Below are positions 7,781 through 15,936 of a stretch of 64,000 nucleotides of DNA, piece by piece. Position 1 is the stretch's first letter. Every line of letters starts with the position of its first letter. Location: assembly GCF_014522205.1 (NCBI RefSeq), contig NZ_CP046884.1, positions 372,001 through 436,000 on the forward strand, written 5' to 3'. The notes beneath the pieces are model-generated. The model saw only the letters and a list, made by a program, of their open reading frames with translations, had not been told where the DNA came from and ran no database searches. This DNA is from Corynebacterium poyangense (lineage in GTDB: Bacteria > Actinomycetota > Actinomycetes > Mycobacteriales > Mycobacteriaceae). The translations under genes and the position numbers were made by a program.

Positions 7781-9793
7781 ATGAGCAATAACACTGATAC
7801 CGCCGCTCGTAAGGAGTTCCGTCAGCCGGGCTCGATTGTTAGCGAAGTTCGTCCGGGAAGCATCCTTGACTCCCACGAGCCCAAAGGTATTCCCATGAAG
7901 GATATGTGGGAGTACCAAAAGGACCACATGAACCTGGTTTCCCCGCTCAACCGCCGGAAGTTCACCATTCTCGTGGTGGGTACCGGCCTTAGTGGTGGCG
8001 CTGCTGCCGCTGCTTTAGGTGAGTTGGGATACAACGTTAAGTCCTTTACCTATCACGACGCCCCGCGCCGTGCTCACTCCATCGCTGCACAGGGTGGTGT
8101 GAACTCCGCTCGCGGTAAGAAGGTTGATAACGACGGAGCTTATCGGCACGTCAAAGACACCGTTAAGGGTGGAGACTATCGCTGCCGTGAATCTGATTGT
8201 TGGCGTCTGGCGTATGAATCGGTTCGCGTCATCGACCACATGAATGCCATCGGAGCACCTTTTGCTCGGGAATATGGCGGCACGTTGGCCACCCGTTCTT
8301 TCGGTGGTGTGCAGGTGTCTCGTACCTACTACACCCGTGGTCAAACAGGACAGCAGCTGCAGCTATCCACGGCTTCTGCTTTGCAACGCCAAATCCACCT
8401 AGGGGCAGTAGAAATCTTCACCCACAATGATTTGGTGGACTTTATTGTCACTGAAAAAGAGGGTGAGAAGCGCTGCGAAGGCATTATTACTCGCAACCTC
8501 ATTACTGGTGAACTCAGTGCTCACACCGGTCATGCGGTGGTGCTAGCGACGGGTGGATACGGCAACGTTTATCACATGTCGACGCTGGCGAAGAACTCCA
8601 ATGCTTCAGCGATGATGCGTGCCTATGAGCATGGTGCCTACTTGGCGTCACCTTCTTTCATTCAGTTCCACCCCACCGGTCTTCCGGTGAACTCCACCTG
8701 GCAGTCGAAGACCATTTTGATGTCTGAGTCGCTGCGTAATGATGGTCGGATCTGGTCCCCGAAGAAGGCAAAGGATGATCGGGATCCCAACTCAATTCCT
8801 GAGGAAGAGCGGGATTATTTCCTTGAGCGTCGTTACCCCGCATTCGGTAACTTGGTTCCGCGTGACGTTGCCTCTCGTGCAATCTCACAGCAAATCAATG
8901 CCGGTCTAGGTGTTGGTCCCATGCATAACTCCGCGTATCTGGACTTCCGGGACGCTATTGAGCGGCTTGGAAAAGAAACAGTACGTGAGCGTTACTCAAA
9001 CCTCTTCCAAATGTATGAAGAGGCTATTGGTGAAGACCCCTACACCACCCCGATGCGGATTGCCCCTACCTGTCACTTCACGATGGGCGGGTTGTGGACC
9101 GACTTCAACGAAATGACCTCCATTAATGGTCTGTTCGCCGCTGGTGAGTGTTCCTGGACCTATCACGGTGCTAACCGTCTAGGTGCGAACTCCCTGCTTT
9201 CTGCTTCCGTTGATGGATGGTTCACCCTACCGTTTACTGTTCCTAATTACCTGGCTCCGCTGCTGGGTACGGAGAAATTGGCGGAGGATTCCCCGGAAGC
9301 CCAGGCGGCTATTGAGAAAGCCCAGGCCAGGGTTGATCGCCTGATGAATATCAAGGGCGATAATCCTCATGGTCCGGAGTACTACCACCGCCAGCTTGGT
9401 GAAATTCTCTACTTCTCTTGCGGTGTGTCCCGTAATAAGAAGGATCTGGCAGACGGTATTGAGAAGATCCGTGCTCTCCGTGATGATTTCTGGGCTAATC
9501 TGCGCATCACCGGCGAACAGCATGAAATGAATCAGGTGCTGGAATATGCCAACCGGGTTGCTGACTACATTGACCTCGGTGAACTGATGTGTATCGACGC
9601 CTTAGACCGTGATGAATCATGCGGTGCTCACTACCGTGATGATCACCTTTCTGAGGACGGCGAAGCCGAGCGTGATGATGAGAACTGGTGCTTCGTTTCT
9701 GCCTGGGAACCGGGCCACGACGGCACCTTCATCCGCCACGCTGAACCCCTGTACTTCGATTCGATCCCGCTGCAGACAAGGAACTACAAGTAA
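7781..9793 (+). CDS. sdhA: Succinate dehydrogenase flavoprotein subunit
   Basis: A 670-residue flavoprotein that oxidises succinate to fumarate at a covalently bound FAD. The FAD-binding region VVGTGLSGGAAAA lies near residue 66-78. HSIAAQGGVNSARG at about residues 103-116 carries the histidine expected to bind FAD covalently. The substrate-site region FIQFHPTG is present. The length and N-terminal extension match the actinobacterial/epsilonproteobacterial-type enzyme rather than the shorter E. coli SdhA. Its TAA overlaps the ATG of sdhB by one base, indicating translational coupling. Confidence 0.96.
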   Translation: MSNNTDTAARKEFRQPGSIVSEVRPGSILDSHEPKGIPMKDMWEYQKDHMNLVSPLNRRKFTILVVGTGLSGGAAAAALGELGYNVKSFTYHDAPRRAHSIAAQGGVNSARGKKVDNDGAYRHVKDTVKGGDYRCRESDCWRLAYESVRVIDHMNAIGAPFAREYGGTLATRSFGGVQVSRTYYTRGQTGQQLQLSTASALQRQIHLGAVEIFTHNDLVDFIVTEKEGEKRCEGIITRNLITGELSAHTGHAVVLATGGYGNVYHMSTLAKNSNASAMMRAYEHGAYLASPSFIQFHPTGLPVNSTWQSKTILMSESLRNDGRIWSPKKAKDDRDPNSIPEEERDYFLERRYPAFGNLVPRDVASRAISQQINAGLGVGPMHNSAYLDFRDAIERLGKETVRERYSNLFQMYEEAIGEDPYTTPMRIAPTCHFTMGGLWTDFNEMTSINGLFAAGECSWTYHGANRLGANSLLSASVDGWFTLPFTVPNYLAPLLGTEKLAEDSPEAQAAIEKAQARVDRLMNIKGDNPHGPEYYHRQLGEILYFSCGVSRNKKDLADGIEKIRALRDDFWANLRITGEQHEMNQVLEYANRVADYIDLGELMCIDALDRDESCGAHYRDDHLSEDGEAERDDENWCFVSAWEPGHDGTFIRHAEPLYFDSIPLQTRNYK

Positions 9794-10542
9794 TGAAACT
9801 GACACTGGAAATCTGGCGTCAGGCTGGACCTACGCAGGAGGGCCGTTTCGAGACCATCGAGGTCCCGGATGCAGTGCCGCAGATGTCCATCCTGGAATTG
9901 CTCGATCACGTCAATAATGGCCTTATTGAGCAAGGTAAAGAACCTTTCGCTTTTGCCTCTGACTGCCGTGAAGGTATTTGCGGTACTTGTGGCTTGACCG
10001 TTAACGGTCGCCCCCACGGTGCGGATAAAAACAAGCCGGCTTGTCAGCAGCGTTTGGTCAGCTACAACGAAGGCGATCACCTGCGCATTGAACCGCTGCG
10101 TTCTAATGCTTATCCGGTGATTAAGGATATGGTGGTTGATCGTTCGGCCCTGGATCGGGTTATGCAGCAAGGTGGCTATGTGTCCATCAATGCTGGTACC
10201 GCACCAGATGCAGATACCCTCCACGTCAACCATGACACCGCTGAGCGAGCTTTGGATCACGCAGCCTGTATTGGTTGTGGCGCTTGCGTTGCCGCTTGCC
10301 CCAATGGTGCAGCACATCTATTTACTGGCGCCAAGCTGGTACACCTCAAGATGTTGCCGCTCGGCAAGGAAGAGCGTGGCAAGCGTGCTCGGAAGATGAT
10401 TGATGAGTTGGAAACAAACTTCGGCCCTTGCTCTCTCTATGGGGAGTGCGCCGACGTATGTCCGGCTGGCATTCCGCTAACCGCTGTTGCCGCTATCAAT
10501 AAGGAACGCGTGCGGGCTGCACTTCGCACCAAGGACGACTGA
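9793..10542 (+). CDS. sdhB: Succinate dehydrogenase iron-sulfur subunit
   Basis: A 249-residue protein with three iron-sulfur motifs in order: the [2Fe-2S] ligands in CREGICGTCGL near residue 57, CIGCGACVAACPNG near residue 158 for the [4Fe-4S] cluster, and CSLYGECADVCPAG near residue 215 contributing to the remaining cluster ligands. It relays electrons from the SdhA flavin to the SdhC hemes. It overlaps the sdhA stop by one base. A short hairpin follows at 10554-10575, which may lower expression of the next gene relative to sdhCAB. Confidence 0.96.
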   Translation: MKLTLEIWRQAGPTQEGRFETIEVPDAVPQMSILELLDHVNNGLIEQGKEPFAFASDCREGICGTCGLTVNGRPHGADKNKPACQQRLVSYNEGDHLRIEPLRSNAYPVIKDMVVDRSALDRVMQQGGYVSINAGTAPDADTLHVNHDTAERALDHAACIGCGACVAACPNGAAHLFTGAKLVHLKMLPLGKEERGKRARKMIDELETNFGPCSLYGECADVCPAGIPLTAVAAINKERVRAALRTKDD

Positions 10543-10553
10543 GGTAACATGAA

Positions 10554-10575
10554 GATCAGCTGTGTCATGCTGATC
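10554..10575 (+). terminator. Short hairpin after sdhB, possible attenuator
   Basis: GATCAGC, eight bases, then GCTGATC form a perfect 7-bp stem followed by AATTCTT. It is too weak for a strong terminator but could attenuate or stabilise the sdhCAB message before the next gene. Confidence 0.4.
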
Positions 10576-10596
10576 AATTCTTAAGAAAGGTGAGTG

Positions 10597-10950
10597 ATGG
10601 TGATGGCATCTACCGCGGCCAACGCCTCTCAAGAATCATTTCCGGCCTATGAGGGCCGTATGCACTACATCGAAGGCTATGTCCCTTCTAGCCTTGCTGC
10701 TCCTCACTCCTCTCTGGAGCGTAGTTCCACGTGGATGGGGATGGGCTTGGTCCTTACTTCCCTCGCCGGGTTCGGCACCTTGGTCTTTGGATTAGCGTCT
10801 CTGCTGTGGAATCCGCTGCAAGCAGGTCTGTTCTTTACCATTCTCGGTGCTGTTATTGCCGTGGTCTGTCTGGTCGGTGGCTTCGGGCTGATCCACTTCG
10901 GACGGCGCAACTATCGCCGCTACGTCGCAGAAACCGGGCGTCACGTCTAG
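10597..10950 (+). CDS. Conserved small membrane protein downstream of sdhCAB
   Basis: A protein of about 117 residues with two transmembrane helices, near residues 45-67 (TSLAGFGTLVFGLASLLW) and 75-100, after a polar N-terminus. Three start codons follow each other (GTG 10594, ATG 10597, ATG 10603). I prefer 10597 for its spacing to AAAGG at 10586-10590. I recall a hypothetical membrane protein gene at this place in C. glutamicum. No catalytic motif is visible and I do not assign a function. Its link to the Sdh complex is positional only. Confidence 0.75.
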   Translation: MVMASTAANASQESFPAYEGRMHYIEGYVPSSLAAPHSSLERSSTWMGMGLVLTSLAGFGTLVFGLASLLWNPLQAGLFFTILGAVIAVVCLVGGFGLIHFGRRNYRRYVAETGRHV

Positions 10951-10999
10951 TTCTTTAGCCATCACTGCCTGAAACTCACCCAGGCACATCTCCATAAGC

Positions 11000-11035
11000 A
11001 ACAGGGCACCCTTTCCGTCAGGAGGGTGCCCTGTT
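11000..11035 (+). terminator. Strong hairpin ending the sdhCAB operon
   Basis: AACAGGGCACCCT and AGGGTGCCCTGTT form a perfect 13-bp stem around a 10-base loop. Only GGTTC follows, so the U-tract is missing, but the stem's strength and its position after the last operon gene support termination. Confidence 0.65.
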
Positions 11036-11039
11036 GGTT

Positions 11040-11045
11040 CATAAT
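11040..11045 (+). promoter_or_regulatory. -10 element of a leaderless DUF445 gene
   Basis: CATAAT followed by seven bases and ATG at 11053. It lies directly after the terminator hairpin, and there is no ribosome-binding site, so the transcript probably begins at the start codon. Confidence 0.45.
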
Positions 11046-11052
11046 GGACATT

Positions 11053-12366
11053 ATGGCCAAGCATGAACTGCGTTCCCCGGAAACACGTCCGTTACCTGGT
11101 CCCTCGCCAGAAGTAGAAGCGGAACGTCGTCGCACTCTCCGCCGACATAAGGCTTTTGTTACTGGACTTCTTATCATTGCCGCCCTCATTTTCTTAAGCT
11201 GCAGTTGGTGGCAGTCGCAGCATGAAGATGCGGCGGCGTGGGTGGGGTATGTTCGAGCCGCGGCTGAAGCCGGCATGGTTGGTGGATTGGCTGATTGGTT
11301 TGCAGTCACCGCGTTGTTTCGTCATCCCATGGGGATACCTATTCCACATACCGCGTTGATTCCGAAGAAAAAAGACCAGTTAGGGGATCAACTATCCGGA
11401 TTTGTGGGTGAGAACTTTCTGAACGCAGAGCTGATTACGGAGAAGGTGGAGCAAGCTCATCTTCCGGAACGAGCAGCGCAGTGGTTACGCCAACCAACGA
11501 ACGTGGACAAGGTATCCGCCCAGGTTGGTAAGTTCACTGCGCGCGTGGTTGCGGCCATTGATCCGCACGAAGCAGAAACCCTGTTGCGCACCATGGTGGT
11601 AGATAAACTCGCCGAACCTGAGTGGGGACCGCCAGCTGGACGAGTCTTAGAACAACTCATTGCGGATGGACGCACTGAGCCGCTGATTGAAGAATTAGCA
11701 CATTGGGCGCATAAGAAGGCTCTCGGTGCTGAAGAACTGATCATTCGGATCATTGATGAGCGCAAACCGGTGTGGGCTCCCCGTTTTGTTAATAATCTCA
11801 TCGGGGAGAAAGTGTACCGGGAACTCATTAAATTCACTGAAGCTGTATCTGCGGACCCCAATCATGAAGCCCGTCATGCGGCGCGACGTTGGCTTAGCCG
11901 CTTGGCTCATGATTTGCAGTATGACCCGGCCATGATTGACCGGGTAGAGCGATGGAAAGGCGATGTTATGGGCTCTCAGGCCCTCGCCGGAGCAGCGGGA
12001 TCACTATGGCGCTCCACCTCAGCAAGCCTAATAGAGCAAGCAGAAGACCCGAACTCCTTATTGCGAACCCGGATCAGCAAACTAGCACGGGAATGGGGGC
12101 AACGGCTAAGCGAAGATAAGCAATTACGGTTGAGCCTAGATGACCGGGTACGAAGCGCGGCGCGTTTCTTGGCAGATAACTATGCTGAGGAGATCACCGC
12201 GATTATCTCCGATACGGTGAGGCGTTGGGATGCTGAAGAGGCCAGTGAAAAAATCGAGCTCATGGTGGGGAAGGACCTCCAGTTTATTCGCCTCAATGGA
12301 ACCATTGTGGGTGCATTAGCTGGCCTGGCCATTTACACTGTTAATCAGTTACTCTTTGGAGCATAA
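11053..12366 (+). CDS. DUF445 family membrane protein
   Basis: A protein of 437 residues with a transmembrane helix near 35-55 (VTGLLIIAALIFLSCSWW) and another at the extreme C-terminus (GTIVGALAGLAIYTVNQLLF), enclosing a long, mainly helical soluble region. The sequence after the first helix, AAEAGMVGGLADWFAVTALF, is the hallmark of DUF445. The function of the family is unknown. I chose the ATG at 11053 because a -10 element lies 7 bases upstream, although in-frame starts exist at 11026 and 11044. It heads a run of four closely spaced genes. Confidence 0.85.
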   Translation: MAKHELRSPETRPLPGPSPEVEAERRRTLRRHKAFVTGLLIIAALIFLSCSWWQSQHEDAAAWVGYVRAAAEAGMVGGLADWFAVTALFRHPMGIPIPHTALIPKKKDQLGDQLSGFVGENFLNAELITEKVEQAHLPERAAQWLRQPTNVDKVSAQVGKFTARVVAAIDPHEAETLLRTMVVDKLAEPEWGPPAGRVLEQLIADGRTEPLIEELAHWAHKKALGAEELIIRIIDERKPVWAPRFVNNLIGEKVYRELIKFTEAVSADPNHEARHAARRWLSRLAHDLQYDPAMIDRVERWKGDVMGSQALAGAAGSLWRSTSASLIEQAEDPNSLLRTRISKLAREWGQRLSEDKQLRLSLDDRVRSAARFLADNYAEEITAIISDTVRRWDAEEASEKIELMVGKDLQFIRLNGTIVGALAGLAIYTVNQLLFGA

Positions 12367-12383
12367 TTTTTAGGGGAGAGACA

Positions 12384-12848
12384 ATGTCAGAGGAAAATAA
12401 GCCGTCGAAGGTATGGTCAGAAGCCGCTCAGCAGCTAAAGAACGTGGTTGGGGAGTTCAAAGATCACTACCAGAAAGAATCCCCCGGACATGCCGAGGAT
12501 TCTGCGTTAGAAAAGCTAAAAAGCGCTGGGAAGGAAGCGCGGAATCGCCTTATTGATGCCAGGAGTGCAGAAGAATTAAAAAGCGCTGTGAAGGATTTTA
12601 TGGAGCACTCCGGTGACGCGGTGAAACAATTGGGGGATACGGTGCAACGCGCAGCTAGAGAAACAAAGGATAGTCCAGCGGTGGACCAGGCGCGGGCGTC
12701 GTTAAGTGATGCTTTTGCTACGTCCAAGAACACGGTTCAAGAAAAGGTTAAAGAGTATCGGGAGCGCCGACACTCTCAAGGCGATAACCCTCCACCCACC
12801 GTGGATGGGGAAGTGATTTCGGATCACACCGTGGAGGACCAAGAATAG
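12384..12848 (+). CDS. Charged helical protein of corynebacterial type, unknown function
   Basis: A 154-residue, highly charged protein with no transmembrane segment or signal. Residues about 10-135 read as a series of amphipathic helices with spaced Ala/Leu/Val positions (for example LEKLKSAGKEARNRLIDARS and LKSAVKDFMEHSGDAVKQL), reminiscent of apolipoprotein-like or LEA-like proteins. I recall such proteins in corynebacterial annotations as a conserved family without known function. GGGGAGAG precedes the ATG, and its stop overlaps the GTG of the next gene. A membrane-surface role beside DUF445 is speculation. Confidence 0.75.
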   Translation: MSEENKPSKVWSEAAQQLKNVVGEFKDHYQKESPGHAEDSALEKLKSAGKEARNRLIDARSAEELKSAVKDFMEHSGDAVKQLGDTVQRAARETKDSPAVDQARASLSDAFATSKNTVQEKVKEYRERRHSQGDNPPPTVDGEVISDHTVEDQE

Positions 12849-13168
12849 TGGGTATCGAGTTCTATAACTATCTCTTTCTAGCCTTGGGTTATGGCCAGCG
12901 TGCCTTCTCAGTACTGTTGGCGATAGCCGGCCTTGTCGGCGCAGCATTAGCGGCGTCCACCCGGGATGATGCCTTCCCCGCCGCGGACCGGATGTCAAAA
13001 TTAGCCTGGGTGGGTATGCTACTGGCTAGCTCTGCGGTGCTTTTCCTCAACTTCACTATTCACCTTCCGCTTTTGACGTGGATTGCCATAGTCATTATCG
13101 GAATTTATTGGTTTGATGTGCGGCCACAGATAAAAAGCCTCATCGACGGCACGTATGGTTACTCATAA
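12848..13168 (+). CDS. DUF2516 family membrane protein
   Basis: A 106-residue protein with three hydrophobic helices (residues about 15-37, 50-70 and 72-92) and the C-terminal WFDVRPQIKSLIDGTYGYS, typical of actinobacterial DUF2516. The function is unknown. The GTG start overlaps the stop of the previous gene in the TAGTG arrangement, indicating translational coupling. It is followed after 2 bp by the DeoC-like gene. Confidence 0.8.
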   Translation: MGIEFYNYLFLALGYGQRAFSVLLAIAGLVGAALAASTRDDAFPAADRMSKLAWVGMLLASSAVLFLNFTIHLPLLTWIAIVIIGIYWFDVRPQIKSLIDGTYGYS

Positions 13169-13170
13169 CC

Positions 13171-13761
13171 ATGTCTCAGTTTCCTACCGCATTCACGCAC
13201 CCTGAGGCTTGCCGAGAGGACCTAAAAAATGTCCTCGACGCCCATCTCAGCGAGCTCATCTCTAGTCCTAGTCCTCAGCTGTGGGTGCCGCCGGATCTTC
13301 TCCCGGTAACAGCTCAAGCTCAGGAATCTGGCCTAGTGCCGGGTAGTTTCGCCGGCTTTCCTCATGGACACCATGACACTCTTGTAAAAGCGGCGGAAGC
13401 TCGGCTGGCTGTGCAACACGGTGCGGGGGCAATCGCAGTGGTCTTACCCCCGGATCTACGCCAAGATCCGAATGCTGCGCTCTCTGAGTTGGTCATGCTC
13501 CGTGAAGCTGTCCCTCAACCCGTGCGGCTTTCTCTTCTTTTAACCGGAACCGGCTCCGGATCCCAGGAATTGTTGCGCATGTCAGCACGAGCAGGCGTAG
13601 ATTCCGTCATTCTTCAGGTGGAACACGCTCAACCCCCGACGCTAGAGCTCAAGGTGCTCCAGGAGACGGCGCTAGGGCTGGAGCTTTTCGCCCCACTTTC
13701 TCAGGCCCTGGAAGTCTCCTCCTGGCCTAATGTGCAGAGGTGCTGGTGGCAATCTGATTAA
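13171..13761 (+). CDS. DeoC-fold protein lacking aldolase catalytic residues
   Basis: A 196-residue protein whose core aligns with deoxyribose-phosphate aldolase. FAGFPHGHHDTLVKAAEA at about residues 60-77 corresponds to the family's VGFPxGxxxTxxKxxEA. GAGAIAVVL at 84-92 corresponds to GADEIDxV, and GVDSVIL at 142-148 to GADFxKT. By my alignment the catalytic Asp is Ala (about 89) and the Schiff-base Lys is Ile (about 147). The second conserved Lys near the C-terminus is also missing. The reading frame is intact. It is therefore probably a non-aldolase DeoC relative. A true deoC is often encoded nearby in corynebacteria, but none is seen here. Confidence 0.6.
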   Translation: MSQFPTAFTHPEACREDLKNVLDAHLSELISSPSPQLWVPPDLLPVTAQAQESGLVPGSFAGFPHGHHDTLVKAAEARLAVQHGAGAIAVVLPPDLRQDPNAALSELVMLREAVPQPVRLSLLLTGTGSGSQELLRMSARAGVDSVILQVEHAQPPTLELKVLQETALGLELFAPLSQALEVSSWPNVQRCWWQSD

Positions 13762-14533
13762 GGTTCACATTGTCCCCGGTAATTAGGAGCTCCAAACCGC
13801 CATCAGTGATTTTGGCGTCTTGAATAGTGAGGTTGCGATCCTTTGATTTCGTCCCCTGGGACAGCACCCGGCTAATGGCTTGGTTGATGTTGTCAGAAAG
13901 ATTAATCCCAAAGAATGAGCTGTTCACAGTCTCTAGATTAAGGTCCCCATTTACTGCACTTGGCCGCAGAGTCAGCGAAGCAGCTCCATCGGTAAATTCA
14001 ATGTTCATGGTGTTGTCCTGGGCGTTAGTTGTTACCGCAGTGACGTGGATAATGGAACGCAGGACTGCCGTTGCGTAGTCTTCTTGGGAGGTTTCCCCGG
14101 CCATATTCTTTTGAAGCACGGCACGGAGATAGTCTCCACTAAGCGTGGTGTTGGTTTCCATGTGTTGGGCCACGGGTTGCTGGCTATCGCTAATATCCAC
14201 GTCGCTCAAAATGACGTGGGCCTCCGGTTGTCCCTTAATATTTGGGGCGTCACCGGGGCTTCCCGGCCAGCTGATATTCAACGTATCCGGGGTGGTCAGG
14301 TCTACGTGGCTGACATTCTTCGTGATCACCGACAACAACAATGGATGCCACCCAAAAGATATTTTCGGATCCGCAGGCTCACTAATTCCAGATTCCTGAG
14401 CCTGCTGGGCAACGGAGTGCTCAAATTGTCGACCAACAATAAACCGAAGTGCTATTTCTGCGGCTAGCAGCAATACCACCAGGATAATAAGGAGGGTCCA
14501 GATTACTTTTCCAACATGAGTTCTTTTAGCCAC
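13727..14533 (-). CDS. LmeA-like (DUF2993) phospholipid-binding envelope protein
   Basis: A 268-residue protein with an N-terminal signal anchor (residues about 9-30, VIWTLLIILVVLLLAAEIAL) followed by FIVGRQFEHSVAQQ, the usual start of DUF2993. The rest is a beta-rich domain. In mycobacteria LmeA binds phosphoinositides and affects lipomannan maturation; that this protein does the same is inferred from family only. Its last 35 bp overlap tail-to-tail with the DeoC-like gene on the opposite strand. Start is GTG. Confidence 0.8.
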   Translation of the reverse strand: MAKRTHVGKVIWTLLIILVVLLLAAEIALRFIVGRQFEHSVAQQAQESGISEPADPKISFGWHPLLLSVITKNVSHVDLTTPDTLNISWPGSPGDAPNIKGQPEAHVILSDVDISDSQQPVAQHMETNTTLSGDYLRAVLQKNMAGETSQEDYATAVLRSIIHVTAVTTNAQDNTMNIEFTDGAASLTLRPSAVNGDLNLETVNSSFFGINLSDNINQAISRVLSQGTKSKDRNLTIQDAKITDGGLELLITGDNVNLNQIATSTSAH

Positions 14534-14560
14534 GGCTCTATCATTCCCTAGCGCTAGGGG

Positions 14561-15430
14561 TCATTGCCAATCATCGTCCCCAGTACTCACCAGATCCCAG
14601 GGCACAGTCACCAGGTTATCGCGAATCGGTCGCCGTTGAGGTTCAATTGCTAAACCCTCTGCCCGTAGCATCTCCACAGTTTTGCGCCACCGTATTCGAG
14701 GCCCATGCGGGGACCACCCGGCGCAGCGTTGCCAAGCAGAATCAAGGCGCTGGAGAACGTGATAGATTTTTTCACCCGGGGTATTTCGGTGAATCAAGGC
14801 TTTAGGTAAACGCTCAGCTAATTGGGAAGGGCAGTCCACATGGTGCGGATCCCAGGCTAATGTCAGGCTTTGAGGGCCGTCTGAGGTAAGAGTCACCCAG
14901 CTGCACCGTCGCCCCAATTCATCACAGGTGCCTTCAATATATCGGCCGCCGGGAGCCAGGCTAGAACACACCATTTTCCAGGTGGCAGGAACTTGAGAAA
15001 CATCATATTGGCGAAGCACATTAAAAGCGCGCACAAGGTGAGGGCGGTAGCCAGCTAGCTCAAATCCGCCAAGTTCAAATCTCACTCCATCTCTGGGCGG
15101 AAGAACTCGTTCGGGGGCTATCTCTAGCCCTACAACGTCAATGTCTGGTCGAATTCTCCGTAGCCACCTAGCCCATTCCACGGTGGTGGTATGGCTAGCT
15201 CCATAGCCCAAGTCAATGGCCAGAGGGTGGTCTGCAGCTAAGAGTGGGCGTCGGATTTGGTCCTGATACACCATCCACCGGTCACAGCGCCTCAAACGGT
15301 TTTCCCCCGTTGTCCCCCGAGTAATCACGCCCACTGCGCCGGGTTGGTGCGCAGTGTCTAGCCGTGCGCGGAGATTGTGGGCGTGATTAGCCATGGATAG
15401 CAGGCTGTTTAGAGGTTGTTGTTGATCCAT
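14561..15430 (-). CDS. Class I SAM-dependent methyltransferase, conserved actinobacterial type
   Basis: A 289-residue protein with a Rossmann-type motif I, LAIDLGYGASHTT near residues 70-82, followed by an acidic VVGLEI at the end of the second strand (about 99-104). These are the expected SAM-binding elements. A later GGRYIEGTCDELGRR and the WDPHH region are conserved-looking but not diagnostic of substrate. The ATG at 15430 overlaps the DUF2505 stop by 22 bp. The downstream ATG at 15394 is an alternative, and neither has a convincing ribosome site. The substrate is unknown. Confidence 0.75.
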   Translation of the reverse strand: MDQQQPLNSLLSMANHAHNLRARLDTAHQPGAVGVITRGTTGENRLRRCDRWMVYQDQIRRPLLAADHPLAIDLGYGASHTTTVEWARWLRRIRPDIDVVGLEIAPERVLPPRDGVRFELGGFELAGYRPHLVRAFNVLRQYDVSQVPATWKMVCSSLAPGGRYIEGTCDELGRRCSWVTLTSDGPQSLTLAWDPHHVDCPSQLAERLPKALIHRNTPGEKIYHVLQRLDSAWQRCAGWSPHGPRIRWRKTVEMLRAEGLAIEPQRRPIRDNLVTVPWDLVSTGDDDWQ

Positions 15431-15912
15431 TCATCGGTGAGAGCACCCTCGTTCTCAAAGAGTTCGCCGAGAGCTTCAGCCACTTTTGGCTCAATGGCTG
15501 GACCCATGAAGGGGATGTTGACGTTGACCTCATTTTCATAGCCCAAGGTGGTAGAGGTGTCATCACCATGTAGTGTGATAGCGCCTTTGAAATCTACTGG
15601 GGTGCCCTTAACGTCGGCGGTGTAGGTGATGTCTGCTTTGCCGTCGTTGAGCGGCTTGACGGTGACCACACGCTTGACCTTGAGTGCCTGAGAGATCATC
15701 GCACGGACAGCTTCCGGCAGAATCTCCAGTGGCAGAACTTCAAAAAGGGTAGCGACGGCACCGCCGTTTTCCTCGGTGAATTCATGAACCTCGCCGGGTT
15801 CGGGGGAGAGGTGGGCCGCATTGTAGGCCCAGTAATCCGCGTTTGTCAGTGCTTGATGCACCTTTTCCACGGGTTGATTAATAGTTACGGTGTTTTCACT
15901 GCGTGTAGTCAT
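15409..15912 (-). CDS. DUF2505 family protein (START/SRPBCC-like fold)
   Basis: A 167-residue soluble protein starting MTTRSENTVTINQPVEKVHQ, with the alternating beta-strand pattern of a lipid-binding START-like domain, as in actinobacterial DUF2505 proteins. VEKVHQALTNADYW is the usual start of this fold. Function is unknown, and a hydrophobic-ligand carrier is a fold-based guess. It is probably co-transcribed with the methyltransferase, whose start it overlaps. Its ATG lies 24 bp from the divergent murB start. Confidence 0.8.
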   Translation of the reverse strand: MTTRSENTVTINQPVEKVHQALTNADYWAYNAAHLSPEPGEVHEFTEENGGAVATLFEVLPLEILPEAVRAMISQALKVKRVVTVKPLNDGKADITYTADVKGTPVDFKGAITLHGDDTSTTLGYENEVNVNIPFMGPAIEPKVAEALGELFENEGALTDEWINNNL

Positions 15913-15936
15913 GTCCCACAGACTACCGTTAGGGGC

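Noticed and set aside
10600..11000. sdhD-type second membrane anchor after sdhB
   Set aside because: The 117-residue protein has two helices and no heme-ligand pattern. The single five-helix SdhC is sufficient in this enzyme type.
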